Part shown: one piece after another, positions 14,419 through 23,800 of the stretch | How positions within the stretch are numbered: position 1 is the stretch's first letter | How the letters are laid out: each line of letters begins with the position of its first letter | NCBI GenBank assembly: GCA_049515135.1 | Contig: JBEKUJ010000018.1 | Coordinates: 1 to 64,000 of the forward strand | Length of the DNA stretch: 64,000 nucleotides | Source: Fen-1364 sp049515135 | Lineage (GTDB): Bacteria > Spirochaetota > Spirochaetia > SZUA-6 > Fen-1364 | Direction of reading: 5' to 3' | The notes under the pieces: model-generated | The model's input: the letters and a program-made list of their open reading frames with translations, nothing else | What the model was told of the DNA's origin: nothing | The model's database searches: none | Made by a program: the position numbers and the translations under genes

Positions 14419-15747
14419 TCAGCCGATCCTCACGGGCTGGCCGGTGGCCTCCAGCACCGAGAGCCACAGCGGGTCTTCCGGGGAGAGCATCTTGCGCCGA
14501 GAGCACGCAATGTTGATGGGCACATGGGTAAACTGGCCGTTCCACTGCCCGATGATGATTCCGGTCTTGCCGGCCATGCCCGCATGAACGGCGTTCTGCG
14601 CCAGCTGAATGCAGTAGATTGCGTCGTGCGCGTTCGCCGTGACCGAGCGCACCATGTAACTGGGGTCGATGTACTTGATGTTCACGTAAAGGTCGGTCTT
14701 CTTGAAATAGCCCTTGATTGAATCCTTGAGGAACAAACCGATGTCTCCAAGGGCGGGGTTCCCGGATTCGTCCTTTTTCCCCGGGTCCTTCACGTACTCC
14801 TGGCCGGCGCCTTCTGCCACGATGATCACCGCGTGGTCTCTCTTGCGCAGCCGATCCTCGATCAGGGCGTACAGGCCGCTGGGCCCTTCCATCCCGAAGG
14901 GGACCTCGGGAATGAGGACGAAGTTTACCTCGGCAAGCGCCAGCGCCGCATTGGCCGCTATGAATCCCGACCCGCGGCCCATGACTTTTACGATCCCGAT
15001 CCCGAAGGGGGCCCCGATTGCCTCCGTGTGGGCGCTCCTGATGCTTTCTGCAGCCACGGAAAACGCGGTTTCCAGGCCGAATGTCCGCTCTACAAAGGAG
15101 ATGTCATTGTCGACCGTCTTGGGGATACCAACGATGGCGATGGGAAGCCCTCGCTTCTTTACCTCGCGGCAGATCTCCCATGCCCCCCGAAGTGTCCCGT
15201 CGCCTCCTATCGTGAACAGAAGAGAGATCCCCTTCTTCTGGAGGAAATCCACGATGAGCCCCACGTCCTGCTGCCCGCGGGAGGAAGAGAGAATGCTCCC
15301 CCCTCTTTCGTGGATGTCCTTGACGTAGTCCGGGGTGAGGGGGATTGGCTCGTAGCCCAGCTTGGGGATGAAGCCGCGGTATCCGTAGCGGATCCCGAGG
15401 ATGGACCGGACCCCGTAGCGGTAATGCAGCTCCATGACAAGGGTGCGGATCACGTTGTTGATCCCCGGGCACAGCCCGCCGCAGGTCACGATGGCCGCGC
15501 GAACGATTCCGCCGTCGAAGAATATCTTCTGGCGGGGCCCGGCCATCTGGAATGCGGGCGGCTCCACGCCGGCCCGCACCATGGCCTGAACCTCGTCCCT
15601 GTCCACGTCGAAGAGGACAGTCCGCGAGTCTGCCACGTAGTTGGCGGTCTGGTCGCCGTCTTCCGTGTTCAACCCGAGAGGGGAGGGGATGATGGGCTCA
15701 CCGAGGGTTTCGACCGCCAGATCTTCTGCCTTTAGTTGATTTTCCAT
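14419..15747 (-). CDS. 6-phosphofructokinase (group II, trypanosome/spirochaete type)
   Basis: A protein of 442 residues catalysing phosphorylation of fructose 6-phosphate in glycolysis. Motifs: CGGLCPGINNVIR (89-101), YGYRGF, GGDGT (181-185), PKTVDND (209-215) and MGRGSGFIA. In this family Gly at the GGDG position indicates ATP, while Asp there indicates pyrophosphate. Lys in PKTVDND is shared by both long-form groups. The Gly/Lys combination is that of the ATP-dependent trypanosome-like enzymes, so ATP use is inferred. The start codon overlaps the trpS stop by 16 bases; longer in-frame starts would lie inside trpS. Confidence 0.9.
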   Translation of the reverse strand: MENQLKAEDLAVETLGEPIIPSPLGLNTEDGDQTANYVADSRTVLFDVDRDEVQAMVRAGVEPPAFQMAGPRQKIFFDGGIVRAAIVTCGGLCPGINNVIRTLVMELHYRYGVRSILGIRYGYRGFIPKLGYEPIPLTPDYVKDIHERGGSILSSSRGQQDVGLIVDFLQKKGISLLFTIGGDGTLRGAWEICREVKKRGLPIAIVGIPKTVDNDISFVERTFGLETAFSVAAESIRSAHTEAIGAPFGIGIVKVMGRGSGFIAANAALALAEVNFVLIPEVPFGMEGPSGLYALIEDRLRKRDHAVIIVAEGAGQEYVKDPGKKDESGNPALGDIGLFLKDSIKGYFKKTDLYVNIKYIDPSYMVRSVTANAHDAIYCIQLAQNAVHAGMAGKTGIIIGQWNGQFTHVPINIACSRRKMLSPEDPLWLSVLEATGQPVRIG

Positions 15748-16733
15748 ACTTTCTTCAACCCCATCCTGGATTTTACCTCGAGCATGGTCTCTGACGCCAC
15801 GGCGCGGCACTTGTCCGCATTTGCTTCCAGCCGCTGCACAACATCTTTCTGCCGGCTGCCGGCCAGCTCCGCGTGGCGCTCCCTGATGGGGTCGAGGACC
15901 TTCATCAGGTTCCTGTGGAGGACTTTCTTGCAGTCGATGCATCCGATTCCCGCGCTGGTGCATCCCGTGTGGATTTCCGTGAGCTCGGGCTCCTTTGTCA
16001 CAAGCTTGTGGTAGGACCAGATGTTGCACTTCTCAGGCGTTCCCGGGTCCGTCCTGCGGACCCGCGCGGGGTCTGTCTTTGCCGGCGCGAGCTTTTTCCA
16101 TAACTCCTCCGGAGGCTCGAGGATGCCGATGCTGTTGCCCTTGCTCTTGCTCATCTTCGAGTCCCCGTCAAGACCCATGACACGGGGCGTCGGGGTGAGC
16201 AGAGCCTGGCATTCGGGAAAAGTATCCCCGTAGCGCGCGTTGAAGTGCCGAGCCACCTCGCGGGTGAACTCCACGTGCTGCACCTGATCCTCCCCAACGG
16301 GGACGACCTCTCCCTTGTAGATGAGTATGTCAGCAGCCTGGAGAACAGGATAGTCCAGGATGCCGACGTTGACCGAGGAGCGGAACTGTTCCCGCTTGTC
16401 CTTGAACTGGGTCATCCGCTCCAGCTCCCCCAGGGGTGTGATGCTGTTGAAGAGCCATGTGAGGTCGGCGTGCCCGGGCACCTCAGACTGGACAAAGAGA
16501 GTGGTGCTCTCCATGTCGATGCCGCAGGCATACAGAGTGGTGGCCAGCTCCGCCACCCTGCCGGGCATCTCTGCCGGCTCGTAGGGGATTGTCACGGCGT
16601 GCAGATCGACCACGGAGATGTAGGATGTGTAGTCGTGCTGGAGCCGCACCCAGTTGGCCACCGCGCCGAAATAGTTGCCAAGGTGCAGCTCGCCGGTCGG
16701 CTGGATGCCCGTGAAAAGGACCTTCACTGCCAT
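15732..16733 (-). CDS. trpS: Tryptophanyl-tRNA synthetase, iron-sulfur type
   Basis: A protein of 333 residues, class Ic synthetase that charges tRNA-Trp. The HIGH-equivalent is GELHLGNYFG (14-23) and KMSKSKGN lies at 193-200. Four cysteines at 236, 258, 265 and 268 (C-x21-C-x6-C-x2-C) closely match the [4Fe-4S] site known in the Thermotoga maritima enzyme, so a cluster near the anticodon-binding region is inferred. The gene overlaps the phosphofructokinase start, indicating a trpS-pfk operon. Confidence 0.93.
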   Translation of the reverse strand: MAVKVLFTGIQPTGELHLGNYFGAVANWVRLQHDYTSYISVVDLHAVTIPYEPAEMPGRVAELATTLYACGIDMESTTLFVQSEVPGHADLTWLFNSITPLGELERMTQFKDKREQFRSSVNVGILDYPVLQAADILIYKGEVVPVGEDQVQHVEFTREVARHFNARYGDTFPECQALLTPTPRVMGLDGDSKMSKSKGNSIGILEPPEELWKKLAPAKTDPARVRRTDPGTPEKCNIWSYHKLVTKEPELTEIHTGCTSAGIGCIDCKKVLHRNLMKVLDPIRERHAELAGSRQKDVVQRLEANADKCRAVASETMLEVKSRMGLKKVWKIN

Positions 16734-16857
16734 CTCCTCCTTCGGACGTTATAGATGAGCGCGTCGGGCCGTGTCAACGTCGGGGGCGAGCCGGGGCCGA
16801 ACGGGTGCTCGCTTGTTTTCAGGGGGAAGTGAGATTAAATTGAAACTGGAGACCGCG

Positions 16858-17109
16858 ATGACGGCCAGGACAAAAGCAGTCCGGGAAGGAAGGGCCTTTG
16901 TTGCAGTGCACAAAGGCACGACGGGGCGTTTGGCCACCGTCGGCGTCTGTCCGGCGTGCTGGAACATTCCGGCGCGAAGGAAGGCGCTCCTGGCAGGGCT
17001 CGCAAGACGGGGCCTCGTGGTCGTCCATGGCGAGGACGGGGCGACGGGCGCCTACCTGCCCGGCACGGCGCATGCTCCGAACTGTCCCTGGAGCCTCGCA
17101 GGGAGATAA
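16858..17109 (+). CDS. Small hypothetical protein upstream of ftsH
   Basis: An 83-codon frame with GGAG six bases before its ATG, ending four bases before the ftsH start, which suggests translational coupling. The protein is basic, with three cysteines: two in VGVCPACWNIP (about 36-46) and one in NCPW near the end. I do not recognise it. No other gene explains the 380 bases between trpS and ftsH. The frame could be chance in GC-rich DNA, though the ribosome binding site and spacing favour a gene. Confidence 0.4.
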   Translation: MTARTKAVREGRAFVAVHKGTTGRLATVGVCPACWNIPARRKALLAGLARRGLVVVHGEDGATGAYLPGTAHAPNCPWSLAGR

Positions 17110-17113
17110 AGCA

Positions 17114-18940
17114 ATGAACCCTGATCAGCACAAAAAGACTCAATTCTCTATCTTCTACGTCCTTGTCGCGCTCCTGATCATCCTGGGGCTGCAGTGGTAC
17201 CTGGGGGGCGGCCTTTCCAACGACATCCCCTACAGCGACTTCAAGAGGAACCTGGCGGATGGGAAGGTGAAAGAGGTAGTGATCTCTCCCTCCGACATCC
17301 AGGGCGTCATGGCGGCGCCGGGAGGCCAGCCGGCGCCCTTCCACACCATGCGCGTTGACGATCAGGACCTGGTTCGTCAGCTCACCGACAAGGGAGTGAA
17401 GTTCACCGGCAAGGCCCAGGGCTCCATCCTGGGCAACATCCTTTCCTGGATCCTTCCCCTGGCGATCATGTTTGCCCTGTGGAACTTCTTCATGATGCGC
17501 ATGGGCTCGGGCGGCCCGGGAGTTCTCAGCATCGGCCAGAGCAAAGCCAAGCTCGTGGCGGACACGGGGGCCAAGCGGATCACTTTTGGCGACGTGGCCG
17601 GCATCGACGAGGCCAAAGAGGAGCTGCAGGAGGTGGTTGATTTCCTGAAGACTCCCCGACGCTTCGAGGACCTTGGCGGCCGCATCCCGCGCGGCATTCT
17701 CCTTGTCGGCGCGCCGGGCACGGGCAAGACGCTCCTGGCAAAGGCCGTGGCGGGGGAGGCGGGCGTTCCGTTCTTCAGCATCTCCGGTTCGGAGTTCGTG
17801 GAGATGTTCGTCGGCGTGGGCGCGGCCCGGGTGCGTGACCTTTTCTCCCAGGCGTCGGCAAAGGCGCCGTGCATCATCTTCATAGACGAGCTGGACGCCC
17901 TGGGCAAAGCCCGCGGCTACAGCCCGGTGGGCGGATACGACGAGCGGGAGCAGACCCTGAACCAGCTCCTCACGGAGATGGACGGGTTTGATACGCGCAA
18001 AGGCGTCATCATCATGGGCGCCACAAACAGGCCCGAGATCCTCGATCCCGCGCTGCTGCGCCCGGGGCGCTTTGACCGGCAGGTGGTGGTGGACCGGCCG
18101 GACCTGGTGGGCCGGGAGGCCATCCTCAACGTCCACATCAAGGGCGTCAAATTGTCCAGTGATGTCGACCTGCACGTCATTGCCCAGAGGACGCCCGGCT
18201 TTGTGGGGGCGGACCTTGCGAACATCGTGAACGAAGCGGCCCTGCTTGCAGCGCGTCGCTCCAAGACGGAAGTCCACATGTCCGAGCTCGACGAGGCCAT
18301 CGACCGCATAGTTGCCGGGCTGGAGAAGAAAAAGCGCCTGATCAGCCCGAGGGAGAAGAAGATCGTGGCATTCCACGAGTCGGGACACGCAATCGTGGGA
18401 CACTTCCTGGGCAGCTCGGACGCTGTGCAGAAGATCTCCATCGTTCCGCGAGGTGTGGCGGCGCTGGGATACACAATCCAGCTTCCCACGGAAGACCGCT
18501 ACCTGGTGACCAAGCGCGAGCTGGAAGAGAAGCTCGCTTCCCTGCTGGGCGGGCGGGTGGCGGAGGAAATCTTCTTCAACGACGTTTCAACGGGAGCGCA
18601 GAACGATCTCTTCAAGGCGACAGACATAGCGCGGGCCATGGTGAAGGAATACGGGATGAGCAGCCGAATGGGCCTGATTGCCTACGAGCGGCCGCACAAT
18701 CCCTTCCTCCGGGGGGATTCCTTTTTCCCGACGGAAAAGGAGTACTCGGAGAAGATCGCCGCGGAGATAGACGAGGAAGTGAAGCTCATACTGCAAAGGG
18801 CGCATGAAACTGCCAAGGCCATCCTGGAGGAGAAGCGCGCAAAGGTGGAGGAGCTGGCGAGCCTCCTGCTGGAGAAGGAAGTGGTGGATCGGGAAGAGTT
18901 CGTGAAGCTCATCGACGGCGCGGGGAAAACGGCGGGCTAG
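17114..18940 (+). CDS. ftsH: ATP-dependent zinc metalloprotease FtsH
   Basis: A protein of 608 residues anchored in the inner membrane. Two membrane segments (about 12-31 and 105-127) flank a small periplasmic domain. The AAA+ module has Walker A GAPGTGKT (199-206), Walker B IIFIDELDA (254-262) and the second region of homology ending RPGRFDR. The zinc protease motif is HESGH (421-425). It degrades misfolded membrane proteins and selected cytosolic regulators. Its stop overlaps the convergent receiver/PilZ gene by four bases. Confidence 0.95.
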   Translation: MNPDQHKKTQFSIFYVLVALLIILGLQWYLGGGLSNDIPYSDFKRNLADGKVKEVVISPSDIQGVMAAPGGQPAPFHTMRVDDQDLVRQLTDKGVKFTGKAQGSILGNILSWILPLAIMFALWNFFMMRMGSGGPGVLSIGQSKAKLVADTGAKRITFGDVAGIDEAKEELQEVVDFLKTPRRFEDLGGRIPRGILLVGAPGTGKTLLAKAVAGEAGVPFFSISGSEFVEMFVGVGAARVRDLFSQASAKAPCIIFIDELDALGKARGYSPVGGYDEREQTLNQLLTEMDGFDTRKGVIIMGATNRPEILDPALLRPGRFDRQVVVDRPDLVGREAILNVHIKGVKLSSDVDLHVIAQRTPGFVGADLANIVNEAALLAARRSKTEVHMSELDEAIDRIVAGLEKKKRLISPREKKIVAFHESGHAIVGHFLGSSDAVQKISIVPRGVAALGYTIQLPTEDRYLVTKRELEEKLASLLGGRVAEEIFFNDVSTGAQNDLFKATDIARAMVKEYGMSSRMGLIAYERPHNPFLRGDSFFPTEKEYSEKIAAEIDEEVKLILQRAHETAKAILEEKRAKVEELASLLLEKEVVDREEFVKLIDGAGKTAG

Positions 18941-19677
18941 CGAGACTCAGCCGTGGCGCTCTTCAAGGCCCGCTGGGAGCGCGACTGGATGTAGTGAAGG
19001 AGCGCGTTGTGCCCACCTTCGCCGAATCCCAGGAACTGGAAGCCCAGCTCCTCGCGGTTGCGGGTGAGCTTGCAGTCCACCGAGATGACGGCGTCCTCCA
19101 CCTTCAGAGAGCAGTGGGGGATCTCGATTCCCACGGGAAGGTCCGCCACGGCGGCCGGCACGCTGGGAAGGAAGCTTGATCCCTGGATGGAAAGCTCGCG
19201 GACCGCGCCGGTGACCAACGCAAGCCTCATGGGGTGCGTGAAGGCGAACCCCACCGGCTCTGCATCAGAGGGCACCAGGCGCGTGTAGTTCCTCTTGTCG
19301 CGCACGGAGCGGTAGCGGCGGATGATCTCCTCCAGCCGGTAGAGCTCCTTCTTGTCGGAAAGGTTTCGTCCCAGGATCCCGTTGACGCCCAGATGGGCCG
19401 CTTTGGCAGCGTCCTCCGGGGGGAAATCGCTCCCCGTGACGAGGAGGAAAATGAGCTCTTCCCGGGGTTTTTTTCCCCGCACGAGCCTCAGCAGCGGTTT
19501 CCAGTGGCGGGGGAAATCCACAGCGTCGAAAAGGATGGTCTGGGGCTGAAGCTCCTCGAAACGCTCGATTGCCCCTACCGGATCTGTTTCCTGCTCCAGC
19601 TCGAACCCGAGCGGCTTCAAGTGATAACCGAGCACGTTCGCGTGTTCCTTGGAGGCGGCAACGAGGAGCAGCTTCAT
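18937..19677 (-). CDS. Pseudo-receiver / PilZ domain protein
   Basis: A protein of 246 residues. Residues 1-125 look like a CheY-type receiver. The acidic pair is missing (KLLLVAASKE) and the conserved Lys is Arg (GILGRNL), although an Asp remains in TILFDAVD, so phosphorylation is doubtful. Residues 130-246 contain RDKRNYTRLVP and LSIQGSSF. These are PilZ-like with the RxxxR partly kept and the D/NxSxxG motif altered, so c-di-GMP binding is uncertain. It is probably a localisation or signalling adaptor. It converges with ftsH, overlapping by four bases. Confidence 0.6.
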   Translation of the reverse strand: MKLLLVAASKEHANVLGYHLKPLGFELEQETDPVGAIERFEELQPQTILFDAVDFPRHWKPLLRLVRGKKPREELIFLLVTGSDFPPEDAAKAAHLGVNGILGRNLSDKKELYRLEEIIRRYRSVRDKRNYTRLVPSDAEPVGFAFTHPMRLALVTGAVRELSIQGSSFLPSVPAAVADLPVGIEIPHCSLKVEDAVISVDCKLTRNREELGFQFLGFGEGGHNALLHYIQSRSQRALKSATAESR

Positions 19678-19742
19678 TTTTCGCCTGCGATCATTCTATC
19701 GGCAACCCCACTGCTAGATCAAGGCAAGGAGATCGCGAGTGC

Positions 19743-20804
19743 TCACTGCGTGCCCAGATTCCTGATCCCGTAGTCGTAGATTATCCAGTACCTGTCACTC
19801 TTCCTCAGAAGGTACGTGTACTGTTTGAGCTCGGTGTAGTCGGGGTACTTGAACCTCTCCAGCACCTGCACGGTGGCCTGGCTTGCGTCATAGGAGGTTT
19901 TCTGGACTTCGAAGGACGTCGGGATGATGCTGATGTCCTGATCGATGCGGGACTGCATCAACTCCTGGCGGAACAGCTCCATCATCTGCCGCTGCGCAGC
20001 TTCGGATGACCTTCGGAACGCCCTGTCTCTCTCCGGGTTCCGTCTGAGAAGCGATTCCAGGTCAAGGTAGAGGAAGAACTTCTCCCACTGGCTTTTCTGT
20101 CGAGCGCTTATCGTGGATGCCACGACTTCATCCGGCGGGATGGCGGCGCGCGCGATGAGCGCTCCGGTCTCCGCCTCAACCTTGGCCCGCTCCTCGGTCC
20201 CCATCACCGGGGGCTTGATGTCCAGCGTCAAGCGGTTGGATTGCATGAGGGTGGAGCCGGGGCCTCGAAACAGCTCGGGATAGAACATGGCCTGCACCAC
20301 ATACAGGCCGGCATCGGTGAAGGCGATGTATTTCGTGAGATCGACGCTGAAGCTGTAGTTCTCCCCCGGCTCCAGGCTCACGTCACGGAAGAACACGGGT
20401 TGATCCGAGTTTCTGCCAGTGGTAAATTCTTTCGCGTGCGCAATGGGAAGGTTCGTGGTTGTGCGCACGTCGAAGTCTAGGTTGTAATAGCGGTTGTCGG
20501 CCACGCGGAAACGCATCGTGTCGGGCGTGTTGTTCTCGATGGCCGCCTGGATCTGGATCTCGTCCCCGAGGAAGTAGATCTTTTTCTCGTAGAAGCGGAC
20601 GGAGAATGTGGCGGTCTGCCCAGCCGAAGAAGCGCCGGCCTGGGCCGGGGCCATGGATGTGTTGGCCGGCCCGGAAGCGGCGCCGGACACTCCGTCTGAC
20701 TGGCTCTGCATGCCGGACTGGCCGGGTTGGCTTGCCTGGGCCTGTGCCCAGAAAGGGACAAGAACGAAAACCGCGAGCGCGAGAATCAGGTTCTTACTCA
20801 CCAT
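19743..20804 (-). CDS. Secreted protein of unknown function
   Basis: A protein of 353 residues with a signal peptide (NLILALAVFVLVPFWAQAQA) and then a low-complexity Ser/Gln/Gly/Ala linker to about residue 65. A beta-rich domain follows (FSVRFYEKKIYFLGDEIQIQ, resembling an immunoglobulin-like fold). The C-terminal third, helical then beta, ends LRKSDRYWIIYDYGIRN. I recognise no named family; it looks like a conserved periplasmic or lipoprotein-like spirochaete protein. It is transcribed divergently from mfd, with start codons only 33 bases apart. Confidence 0.65.
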   Translation of the reverse strand: MVSKNLILALAVFVLVPFWAQAQASQPGQSGMQSQSDGVSGAASGPANTSMAPAQAGASSAGQTATFSVRFYEKKIYFLGDEIQIQAAIENNTPDTMRFRVADNRYYNLDFDVRTTTNLPIAHAKEFTTGRNSDQPVFFRDVSLEPGENYSFSVDLTKYIAFTDAGLYVVQAMFYPELFRGPGSTLMQSNRLTLDIKPPVMGTEERAKVEAETGALIARAAIPPDEVVASTISARQKSQWEKFFLYLDLESLLRRNPERDRAFRRSSEAAQRQMMELFRQELMQSRIDQDISIIPTSFEVQKTSYDASQATVQVLERFKYPDYTELKQYTYLLRKSDRYWIIYDYGIRNLGTQ

Positions 20805-20837
20805 GGAAGCTCCCGCTTATAATATTCGGAAGATTCA

Positions 20838-23800
20838 ATGACAAACTTGTTCCGAAAACAGCTCGACCTGCATTTCCAGCGCTCCAGGTCCTATCGCTCT
20901 CTCTCCGAGGCGCACGCGAAGGATGGCAAGGGCGTTCGCGTCCACGGTCCCAAGGGCGCCTACCTCTCGCTGGTCATGGACCGCCTGCACCGGGACGGAA
21001 AGGGCGGCATTTCCCTTGTCGTTGTCCCTACGGAGCTGGAGGCAGAGGCAATTGTCCAGGACGTGGAGTCCTTTGGCGCCTCGCGGTCCGTCCTGTTCCC
21101 GTGGTGGGGAACCGTCAGCTATGAAGGCGCCAGCCCCCTTGCCTCCCTGTTCGGTCAGAGGGTTTCCACTCTCCTGCGAATTGCGGGTGGGGAGGAGCTC
21201 CTGGTGGTAGCACCTCTGCGGGCCCTTCTGACCCCCGTGCCTGGTCCCGGCTACCTCCTTGCCCATACCATCTCGGTAAGAAAAGGGCAGAAGCTGGACC
21301 CCCAGAAGACGGCTTCGCTGCTGACTGCGGCAGGCTACTTGAGAGTCCCCACGGTGAGCATCCACGGAGAGCTTGCTGTGCGGGGAGAGGTCATGGACGT
21401 TTTCATCCCCGGTCAGGATCTGGCAGTGCGCCTGACCCTGGACTTCGACACAGTGGCCACCATCCGCAGGTTCGACCCCATCAACCAGGGCTCCACCGAG
21501 AGTCTGGAGCAGGTCGACATCACCCCATGCCGGGAGGTTGTCCTGGGCCAGGAAGAAGCGGGATGGCTTTCGCACTGGCTCCGTGAGCAGGGGTACAGCG
21601 AGCAGGAAGTGGAGACCACTGTCCAAGGGCTGCTGGAGGATCCGGAAGCAGGCGGCGTGGAGAGTTATTATCCTTTGTGCTTCGAGTCTCCAAGCTCTCT
21701 CATGGACTACCTGGGACCGGCTGGCAGGGTGTTTCTTGTGGATGAGGAGAGGCTCCTCTCCAGCGCGGCGTCCCTTCGAAAGGAGTACCTGGAGCTTTTC
21801 CGCAGGGCCAGATCAAAGAAGAAGATTGTACCGGGTCCCCAGAAGATCCTCCTTGACCTCCCGCAGCTCCTTGCGCGGGCGGCGCGCGCGGTGGATTTTG
21901 CAGCCGACGCGGCCGCGGACGCCATTGCGCTTCCCTCAGACGGCCCCAGGTCGTTTTTCGGGAACTTCACGTTCTTTCGGGAGGAGATCGAAGCCGCGCT
22001 CAAAAATGGGTACTCCGTTTTCATTTTCGCGGTCTATGACGTGCAGGCCGAGCGCCTGAGGCACATCCTCAAGGACCTGCCCGTGGAGATCCTCCCGCTG
22101 AGCATCTCAGCCGGCTTTGCCCTGCCGGAGCAGAAGGTGCTTGCCGTCCAGGAATCCGAGATCTTCGGCAGGAAGAGGCGGATTCCCCGGTCCATCGGCA
22201 CCGCAAAGAGCGCGGCCATCGAGAGCTTCGTGGAGCTCACTCCGGGGGATTTTGTGGTCCACGTGAATCACGGGATCGGGGAGTTCAAGGGCATAGAACG
22301 GATCAGCGCCGCGGGCAACGAACGCGACTACATCACTGTGGAGTATGCGGACGGGGAGAGGTTGTTTCTACCCATCGAGCAGGTCAACCTGGTCCAGCGC
22401 TATATCGGGCAGGAGGGGCGGAAGCCCCGGCTGGACAGCCTTGGCGGAAAGGGCTGGCAGAGGCGGAAGGAGAGGGCGCGCAAGGCCGTGGAAGAGCTGG
22501 CGCAGGGGCTTCTGGAGCTGTACTCACTGCGCAGGGCCGAGCCGGGATTCGCTTTCCCCGCAGACACGGACTGGCAGAGCGAGTTCGAGGCTGCGTTCCC
22601 CTACGAGGAGACAGAGGACCAGCTCAGGTGCATCGAAGAAGTCAAGCAGGATATGGAAACCCCTCGTCCCATGGACCGCCTTGTCTGCGGAGACGTGGGA
22701 TACGGAAAGACGGAGATCGCCCTCCGGGCTGCGTTCAAGGCCATGATGGGAGGCAAGCAGGTGGCGCTGCTTGCCCCCACGACAATCCTGGTTGAGCAGC
22801 ATTTCGAGACGTTCCGCGAACGCTTCGCCAGGTTCCCCGCGTCCATCACAATGCTTTCCCGTTTTCGAACCGCCAAGGAGCTGAAGGCCGCAATCGCAAG
22901 CATCGCGGCCGGCACGGTGGACATCGCCATTGGGACCCATCGCCTGATCCAGAAGGACGTGAAGTTCAGGAACCTCGGTCTGCTGATCGTGGATGAGGAG
23001 CAGCGCTTCGGCGTGAAGCACAAGGAGCGCCTGAAGCAGATCAAGAGCTCCGTGGATTGTCTTACCCTTACGGCCACACCCATTCCGCGCACCCTCAACA
23101 TGGCCCTCATGAAAGTGCGGGACATGTCCATCCTGGGCAGCGCCCCTCAGAACAGGCTCCCCATAGAGACGTTCGTGACTGAGTTCAACGAGGAGCTGGT
23201 GGCGCGCGCCATCCGTGAGGAGATCGGGCGCGGCGGACAGGTGTACTACCTTCACAACCGGGTGGAGACCATCGATGAGATCCATCTTTTCCTCCAGAGA
23301 CTGGTGCCGGAGGTGTCCGTTGCGGTTGCGCACGGCCAGCTGGAAGAGAACGAGCTGGAGGAGGTGATGCGCTGGTTCGTGCACGGGGAGCGACAGCTCC
23401 TGCTCTCCACGACGATCATCGAGAACGGCCTGGACATTCCGAACGTGAACACGATCATCATCGACCGGGCGGACAACCTGGGAATATCGCAGCTGTACCA
23501 GCTGCGCGGCCGGGTGGGCAGGGCCGGCGTCCCCGCCTATGCGTATCTGCTGTACCCGGACAGACGCGCGCTCAGCGAAGTTGCCATGAAGAGACTTCGG
23601 ATCATATCGGACAACACGGAGCTGGGCTCTGGGTTTCGCATCGCGCTGAAGGACCTGGAGATCCGCGGCGCGGGCAACATCCTGGGCCGTGAGCAGCACG
23701 GCTACATTCTTTCCGTGGGGTATGACCTGTACCTCAAGATGCTGGACGAGGCGGTGGCTTCCCTCTCGGCAAAGGAGCGCGAGGAAGCCCCCGAGGTCTA

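Noticed and set aside
15748..16029. N-terminal extension of the phosphofructokinase
   Set aside because: The extension lies inside trpS in another frame, is Arg/His/Gln-rich out-of-frame sequence, and the family starts near the chosen ATG.
16835..18403. Long minus-strand open frame opposite ftsH
   Set aside because: It is the antisense shadow of ftsH in GC-rich DNA, with repetitive His/Asp/Arg composition and no family pattern.
22524..23699. Long minus-strand open frame opposite mfd
   Set aside because: Antisense shadow of the conserved helicase domain; no ribosome binding site or protein-like pattern.
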